Source: Lentisphaerota bacterium (lineage in GTDB: Bacteria; Verrucomicrobiota; Lentisphaeria; Victivallales; GWF2-50-93). Taken from it: a stretch of DNA of 15,890 bases. The notes under the pieces are model-generated. The model was not told where the DNA came from, did not search any database, and saw only the letters and a list, made by a program, of their open reading frames with translations. Below are positions 12,402 through 15,890 of this stretch, piece after piece (within the stretch, counting starts at the first letter, position 1; each line of letters starts with the position of its first letter). The position numbers and the translations under genes are program-made. The stretch spans positions 1 through 15,890 of the forward strand of contig JANYBI010000636.1 in NCBI GenBank assembly GCA_025360875.1. Direction: 5' to 3'.

Positions 12402-12645
12402 GTTCGAAGAGGCAATAGAGCTGCAAAAGGCGGGATTCCCGGTCGAGAATGGATTCCAGGAGGGGGAATTGATGAACTTTATTTTCGCAAAATATCCTTT
12501 TGCTTCAATCATACGCGGAGCCATAATCCTTGATAGGGCCTCTGGATTTACAGTAAGGAATAGCGACACCTCTAAAGCTCTTGTTCAGGCAGCGCTAATA
12601 ATATTGAAAAACATAAAGGAGAAGATGAATGCCAACGATAACTGA
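12394..12645 (+). CDS. small hypothetical protein, 83 aa
   Basis: The start overlaps the end of the preceding gene by 8 bases and follows GAGGGGGA. The protein is a small mixed fold with a central hydrophobic stretch (FIFAKYPFASIIRGAIILDR) and a C-terminal helix (ALVQAALIILKNIKEK). The end overlaps the next gene by 17 bases. No family recognised. Confidence 0.6.
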   Translation: MVKFEEAIELQKAGFPVENGFQEGELMNFIFAKYPFASIIRGAIILDRASGFTVRNSDTSKALVQAALIILKNIKEKMNANDN

Positions 12646-12982
12646 GCATTTAAGAGAGCACTGTCTGCGTAATCTTCCTCCTGAAAAACGCCAGGATATG
12701 GACTTATGGACACTGATGCGCACCGAACGTTCACCGGAATTTGAGAAACTGCGGATAAACAGGAAAATAATCGGTGCTTTCAGATATGGAAGGATGGGGT
12801 ATCCGGATAAGAAGAAATATGACCGGGTGCAATGCATGATCCGCAGGTTGGAAAACTATAAGGCGGACCATAATGCCGAACACCTGGTCGACGTGGCCAA
12901 CCTGGCCGAACTGGAATACGTCGAAGGGGACGGTGTATTGAAGTCCATTGATGATGGGCAGCACACCCAGGAGATTGATTGA
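12629..12982 (+). CDS. conserved phage hypothetical protein, 117 aa
   Basis: GGAGAAGATGA precedes the ATG. The C-terminal stretch MIRRLENYKADHNAEHLVDV, then ANLAELEYVEG, is a recurrent motif of small phage proteins (RL..Y..TGN.EHLVDVANLA.LE in related sequences). I know of no defined function. The N-terminal half is charged and helical. It lies in the overlapping rightward run. Confidence 0.65.
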   Translation: MPTITEHLREHCLRNLPPEKRQDMDLWTLMRTERSPEFEKLRINRKIIGAFRYGRMGYPDKKKYDRVQCMIRRLENYKADHNAEHLVDVANLAELEYVEGDGVLKSIDDGQHTQEID

Positions 12983-12983
12983 C

Positions 12984-13199
12984 ATGAATTACCAATGTGA
13001 ATTTTGCAATAAAATCTTCCCGATGTTTTATCGTAACCAGCGGGATATTAGGCATAAGGGCTTCTCATATTGGGGCAATGGGCAAAAATATAATTATCGC
13101 GGGGCTAAAGGAAACTTCTTAAAACATATTAGAGCATGTGCAAGAAAATATGGGGCTATTGAGAGTGGAAAGAGAGGTGCAGTCAAGACCACTCCATAA
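12984..13199 (+). CDS. small C2HC zinc-finger protein, 71 aa
   Basis: C5 and C8 (CEFCNKIF), with H48 and C52 (HIRAC), give a classic two-strand, one-helix zinc finger with a long basic and aromatic insert between the two halves. The protein is rich in Lys and Arg, which suits nucleic-acid binding. It starts 1 base after the preceding stop and is the last protein gene before the structured noncoding segment. Confidence 0.6.
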   Translation: MNYQCEFCNKIFPMFYRNQRDIRHKGFSYWGNGQKYNYRGAKGNFLKHIRACARKYGAIESGKRGAVKTTP

Positions 13200-13215
13200 T
13201 AATTATAAGGGCAAC

Positions 13216-13346
13216 GGGGAGACCGGATATTATCAGTATCCGCTCCCCTGATCAGCGATGTTGAACCATCGATAACCGTGCTTCCGTTGCGTAAGCAAAC
13301 GCGATAATAAATACGGATTGCACACCAGGTTCAACATCGCTTTTTT
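13216..13346 (+). ncRNA. candidate two-hairpin structured RNA ahead of the methylase gene
   Basis: Hairpin 1 (13216-13248) pairs GGGGAG with CTCCCC and CGGATA with TATCCG around a 7-base loop, with a 2-base bulge. Hairpin 2 (13255-13340) has a perfect 13-bp base stem, GCGATGTTGAACC with GGTTCAACATCGC. Inside it TCCGT/ACGGA and GTGC/GCAC pair again, and TTGC-GTAA-GCAA at the tip forms a GNRA tetraloop. A T run ends it. No reading frame of note crosses it. It could be a stand-alone RNA, a leader controlling the methylase gene, or an elaborate terminator. I recognise no known RNA family. Confidence 0.6.
13255..13346 (+). terminator. long hairpin with T run, likely early-operon terminator
   Basis: The 13-bp GC-containing stem ends at 13340 and is directly followed by TTTTTT and then ATTT, as in an intrinsic terminator. 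The 60-base internal arm is unusually large and itself structured, so termination may be only part of its job. Confidence 0.5.
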
Positions 13347-13369
13347 ATTTAAATCAAAAAAAGGAATCT

Positions 13370-14149
13370 ATGAAACATAAGCCAGTTATACCATATATAG
13401 GAGGCAAGACACGCCTCGCCAGCCAGATAATACCGATGTTCCCGGAACATACATGCTACGTGGAGCCGTTCTGCGGAGCTGCCGGGATATTCTTCGCCAA
13501 GGAAAAGAGCGAGGTCGAGGTCCTCAATGACATCAACGGCGAACTCGTGAACCTGTACCGAGTGATCCAGAACCATCTGGAGGAGTTCGTGAGGCAGTTT
13601 AAATGGGCGCTCACCAGCCGCCAGGTCTTTGAGTGGCAGAAAAAGACTGCCCCGGAAACCTTGACCGATATCATGCGCGCTGCGCGTTTTTTCTATCTCC
13701 AGAAATTGACGTTCTGTGGAAAAGTCGAAGGGCAGACTTTCGGAACCGGGACAACGTCCGGACCCAGGTTGAACCTGTTGAGGATCGAAGAAGATCTGAG
13801 CCAGGCGCACTTGAGGCTTACCGGAGTATATATTGAGCACCTGGACTGGCAGAAATGCATATCCAGGTATGACCGTCCGCACACTCTATTTTTCTGCGAT
13901 CCGCCGTATTTCGGGACCGAAGGATACGGGGTGCCATTTGACCTGGATGAGTATCGGAAAATGGCTGTTCTGGCCAAGTCTATCAAAGGAAAGATGGTTA
14001 TAACGGTCAATGATATTCCTGAAATGCGCACTATCTTCAAAGGGCTGCCGATGGATCAGGTTTCGATCGTCTATACCTGCACCAACCAGCGCACCAACAA
14101 GGCAAAGAAGTCCGGCGAACTGATAATCCGGAATTTCCAGGTCCGCTGA
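13370..14149 (+). CDS. dam: Dam-type N6-adenine DNA methyltransferase (D12 class), 259 aa
   Basis: PYIGGKTRLA (residues 8-17) is the SAM-binding motif X. VEPFCGAAG (31-39) is motif I, LNDIN (52-56) the following acidic strand, and D177-P-P-Y the catalytic motif IV. Order and length fit the class-alpha D12 family (Dam, M.DpnIIA). It transfers a methyl group to N6 of adenine, and the recognition sequence cannot be read from the protein. AAAAAAAGGAA precedes the ATG. It is the last gene before the putative right end, the position of mom in Mu, so protection against host restriction is a reasonable guess. Confidence 0.9.
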   Translation: MKHKPVIPYIGGKTRLASQIIPMFPEHTCYVEPFCGAAGIFFAKEKSEVEVLNDINGELVNLYRVIQNHLEEFVRQFKWALTSRQVFEWQKKTAPETLTDIMRAARFFYLQKLTFCGKVEGQTFGTGTTSGPRLNLLRIEEDLSQAHLRLTGVYIEHLDWQKCISRYDRPHTLFFCDPPYFGTEGYGVPFDLDEYRKMAVLAKSIKGKMVITVNDIPEMRTIFKGLPMDQVSIVYTCTNQRTNKAKKSGELIIRNFQVR

Positions 14150-14156
14150 ATACTGA

Positions 14157-14323
14157 GTTTTCGCACACCATTTGGCGGGTACAGTGTCGCAGGAACACTG
14201 TATCCGCACACTGGCTGGATCAATCGAGTTGCGGCTTCCGCATACCGTAAAAGTCCTCACTTGCGAAAACTTGCGGTCGACATAAATTGAGGCTAATCGA
14301 CCTGGGAAGGCTTGCGAAAACTT
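14157..14323. promoter_or_regulatory. putative right-end transposase-binding sites
   Basis: Three copies of TGCGAAAAC lie in this noncoding block, at 14157-14165 (reverse), 14262-14270 and 14313-14321. The last two share CTTGCGAAAACTT and are 51 bases apart, the first is 105 bases from the second, close to whole helical turns. Mu end sites also have a CGAAA core. The block lies between the last phage-type gene and the host-type kinase gene. The exact outer boundary and a target duplication could not be fixed. Confidence 0.55.
14175..14207. repeat. 13-bp-stem hairpin in the right-end block
   Basis: GCGGGTACAGTGT (14175-14187) pairs with ACACTGTATCCGC (14195-14207) around CGCAGGA, 12 of 13 pairs being Watson-Crick and one G-T. 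There is no T run, so it is not a terminator. Its core recurs at 4413-4430. Confidence 0.65.
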
Positions 14324-14367
14324 AACCGTGTTTTACAACAGTCCACTCCTCAAAAGTGGCAGTATAT

Positions 14368-15645
14368 TCATACTTTCCCAATAATATCCCCAATTGCATT
14401 TGCTATCTCATTGCTTTTAAACGGCTTCTGAATAAAACCATTTGCCCCGGCATTAAGTATTTCCTGTGCCTCCCCGTCAATACTATATCCAGATGAAAGA
14501 AGCACCTTGACTTCCGGATTTATCTCCTTCAACGCAGAGAATGTGTCTTTTCCGCTCATTTTAGGCATAATCATGTCTAGAACCACCATATCTATGTCTT
14601 TATAGGCTTTCTTATACAATTCAACGGCTTCAATGCCGTCTTTACAAGCTATCACCTTGTTTCCAAGCGAGTTAAGCATCTTTACAACCATCCCTCTCAC
14701 TAATTCTTCATCCTCAACAAGCATTATTGTCAGTTTTCTTGACAAAACGGCATTTTTCTTCTCAGAAATATCTTTTTCATCCTTCTCTTCCGTAACTGGG
14801 AAATACAGGGTGAACACGCTTCCTTTTCCAAGTTCGCTTCGGACATTTATGATTCCATGGTGGTTGTTCACTGTCCCGTATACTGAAGCCAGCCCCATTC
14901 CTGTGCCCTTCCCTACCTCCTTTGTCGTAAAAAAAGGCTCGAATATATGCTTTATCGTCTCCTTGTCCATTCCTCTGCCAGTATCTGAAATAGATATTTT
15001 CATGCAATGTCCGAATTCCTCCCTGAGGAACTCGTCATTCAAAGGAGAACCCTGGAACCTCAGATTTTCAGTTGTAAAGACAAGCTCCCCTCCTTCCGGC
15101 ATCGCATCCCTGGCGTTTATGGCTATGTTCAGCAATGCGTTCTGGAGCTGTGATGGATCCCCCATAACTGTCGCAGGACTTGCCTTGAGAATCCTCTTGA
15201 TCTCAATCCTCTTGTCAATGCTCCTTTCAAGAATGGATACGACTTCCTCTATCTCATTGTGCATATTTACAGAAACGGAACGTATCTTGCCTTTCCTTGA
15301 AAAAGCCAGAAGATCCTTTGTGAGATCAGAAGACCTTTTTGAGGCTCTCATGATATTTTCAGCATATTCCCTGAGATTTTTGTCATCAAGCCGGACCGCC
15401 AGCATTTCCGCATATCCCATTATGCCCATGAGCTGGTTGTTAAAGTCATGCGCTATTCCGCCGGCAAGCTGGCCTATGGCCTCCATTTTCTCCGACTGCC
15501 TGAGCCTGTCTTCAAGCTTTTTCCTGTCAGTAATATCAATAAATATTTCCAAAATCGCCTTTTTTCCCTGATAGATCATGCCGGTATGCGTAATCTCAAA
15601 AGTTTTTCCGCCTAACGCGCCGACGGTTTCGATCTTCCTCGTTTC
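14368..15645 (-). CDS. hybrid sensor histidine kinase with receiver domain, 5' part missing
   Basis: Read leftward, the sequence begins in the end of a PAS domain (ETRKIETVGALGGKTFEITH to IFIDITDR). A HisKA domain follows with the phosphoacceptor His in GGIAHDFNNQ, then an HATPase domain with an N-box (NIAINARDAM), G1 (DTGRGM) and G2 (GTGMGL). A C-terminal receiver ends the protein, with its phosphorylation Asp in VVLDMIMPKMSG and the conserved Lys in IQKPF. It is a host-type two-component protein lying outside the putative right end. An ATG at 15744 exists in frame, but residues upstream of about 15645 come from the antisense of the inverted PAS segment, so the true N-terminus is not in this orientation. 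Confidence 0.85.
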   Translation of the reverse strand, partial: ETRKIETVGALGGKTFEITHTGMIYQGKKAILEIFIDITDRKKLEDRLRQSEKMEAIGQLAGGIAHDFNNQLMGIMGYAEMLAVRLDDKNLREYAENIMRASKRSSDLTKDLLAFSRKGKIRSVSVNMHNEIEEVVSILERSIDKRIEIKRILKASPATVMGDPSQLQNALLNIAINARDAMPEGGELVFTTENLRFQGSPLNDEFLREEFGHCMKISISDTGRGMDKETIKHIFEPFFTTKEVGKGTGMGLASVYGTVNNHHGIINVRSELGKGSVFTLYFPVTEEKDEKDISEKKNAVLSRKLTIMLVEDEELVRGMVVKMLNSLGNKVIACKDGIEAVELYKKAYKDIDMVVLDMIMPKMSGKDTFSALKEINPEVKVLLSSGYSIDGEAQEILNAGANGFIQKPFKSNEIANAIGDIIGKV

Positions 15646-15646
15646 T
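15523..15646. repeat. left arm of a 124-bp perfect inverted repeat
   Basis: Bases 15523-15646 are the exact reverse complement of 15767-15890. The window ends inside the repeat, so the true length is unknown. The arms are separated by 120 bases. Confidence 0.95.
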
Positions 15647-15647
15647 G

Positions 15648-15890
15648 AGCCCGGAAATGGAAAAGATGCTTGGGAAAAAACCAATCGGTGAATACTGCTG
15701 GGACATATACAAGGACGATAGGAAACAGTGTGTTGGATGCCCATTGAAACAGCAGATTAAGATAGGAGAAACGAGGAAGATCGAAACCGTCGGCGCGTTA
15801 GGCGGAAAAACTTTTGAGATTACGCATACCGGCATGATCTATCAGGGAAAAAAGGCGATTTTGGAAATATTTATTGATATTACTGACAGG
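15648..15890 (+). CDS. PAS-domain part of the same kinase, in inverted orientation
   Basis: The rightward frame is open to the window end. It reads EMEKMLGKKPIGEYCWDIYK, then DDRKQCVGCPLKQQIKIG, followed by ETRKIETVGALGGKTFEITH and on to IDITDR. This is a coherent PAS domain with the common CxxCPL-type Cys motif. It continues without a break into the sequence that the leftward kinase frame begins with. The two pieces are therefore one protein cut and flipped at the fold-back. The rest of the kinase would lie beyond the window end if this orientation is real. Confidence 0.75.
15767..15890. repeat. right arm of a 124-bp perfect inverted repeat
   Basis: This is the exact reverse complement of 15523-15646 and encodes ETRKIETVGAL to DITDR on the plus strand. 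Confidence 0.95.

Noticed and set aside
12482..12494. TTTTCGCAAAATA, a 13-base match to 4398-4410
   Set aside because: It lies within a coding frame (FIFAKY), its 9-mer ends in T and not C, and the AT-rich flanks make a chance match plausible.
13255..13340. tRNA gene suggested by GGTTCAA near the 3' arm
   Set aside because: The long continuous 13-bp stem leaves no D, anticodon and T arm layout, and there is no CCA or 7-bp acceptor geometry.
14335..14370. Exact right terminus of the element (ends such as ACAACA at 14340 or ATTCA at 14370)
   Set aside because: Mu-type ends finish in CA, but neither candidate has a matching TG-start at the left edge or a 5-base target duplication, so no precise boundary is supported.
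15646..15744. In-frame ATG at 15744 as the start of the kinase
   Set aside because: The first 33 residues are antisense of a coherent PAS-coding stretch on the other strand and resemble no kinase N-terminus.
1..15890. CRISPR arrays, rRNA or tRNA genes, reverse transcriptase or retron components
   Set aside because: No regularly spaced direct repeats with unique spacers, no rRNA or tRNA signatures and no reverse-transcriptase motif were seen. The hairpins at 13216-13346 have no such partner gene.

Overview
The window is most simply read as a Mu-like transposable phage, or a phage-derived transposon, in an uncultured bacterium. It carries a DDE transposase of the MuA type (5217-7253), its MuB-type ATPase partner (7323-8411), a Gam-type DNA-end-binding protein (3815-4324) and a GemA/gp16-type protein (9104-9781). 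The host phylum cannot be fixed from the sequence. The only clear host-type gene is a hybrid sensor kinase at the right edge, on a background of mid GC and strong Shine-Dalgarno sites.

Layout. Positions 1 to about 205 are a GC-rich fragment (about 68% GC over the first 180 bases) of an unidentified gene, joined abruptly to AT-rich DNA. From 216 to 1876 everything reads leftward: an XRE-type repressor followed by three small genes with membrane segments, which look like lysogeny-stage cargo. A control region (1877-1993) holds a near-consensus early promoter whose 17-base spacer is filled by the palindrome GTTAT-N6-ATAAC. A second copy lies at 2170-2185 and a weaker one at 1895-1910. From 1994 to 14149 almost everything reads rightward in tightly packed, often ATGA-overlapping genes. 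The order is small DNA-binding proteins, a MuA-like DNA-binding fragment, Gam, MuA, MuB, GemA, a run of small membrane, Cys-rich and hypothetical phage proteins, a structured noncoding segment (13216-13346) and a Dam-type adenine methylase. One leftward gene (2532-2954), with its own promoter-like and ribosome-binding sequences, lies antisense to the MuA-like fragment.

The noncoding block 14150-14345 holds three copies of TGCGAAAAC and a 13-bp-stem hairpin. It looks like the transposase-binding right end. Beyond it a hybrid histidine kinase reads leftward (14368-15645). Its N-terminal PAS domain is present but inverted, because the last 124 bases are an exact inverted repeat of 15523-15646. 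This is a fold-back junction, probably an amplification or assembly artefact.

How it works together (inference): the repressor silences the early promoter while the left operon stays on. On induction the rightward operon makes Gam, MuA and MuB, which replicate the element by transposition from end sites containing TGCGAAAAC. The methylase may protect the DNA, taking the position that mom has in Mu. No capsid, tail, portal, terminase, Mor or lysis gene is recognisable, so the element is either a cryptic or satellite-like Mu relative or a prophage that has lost its late region.
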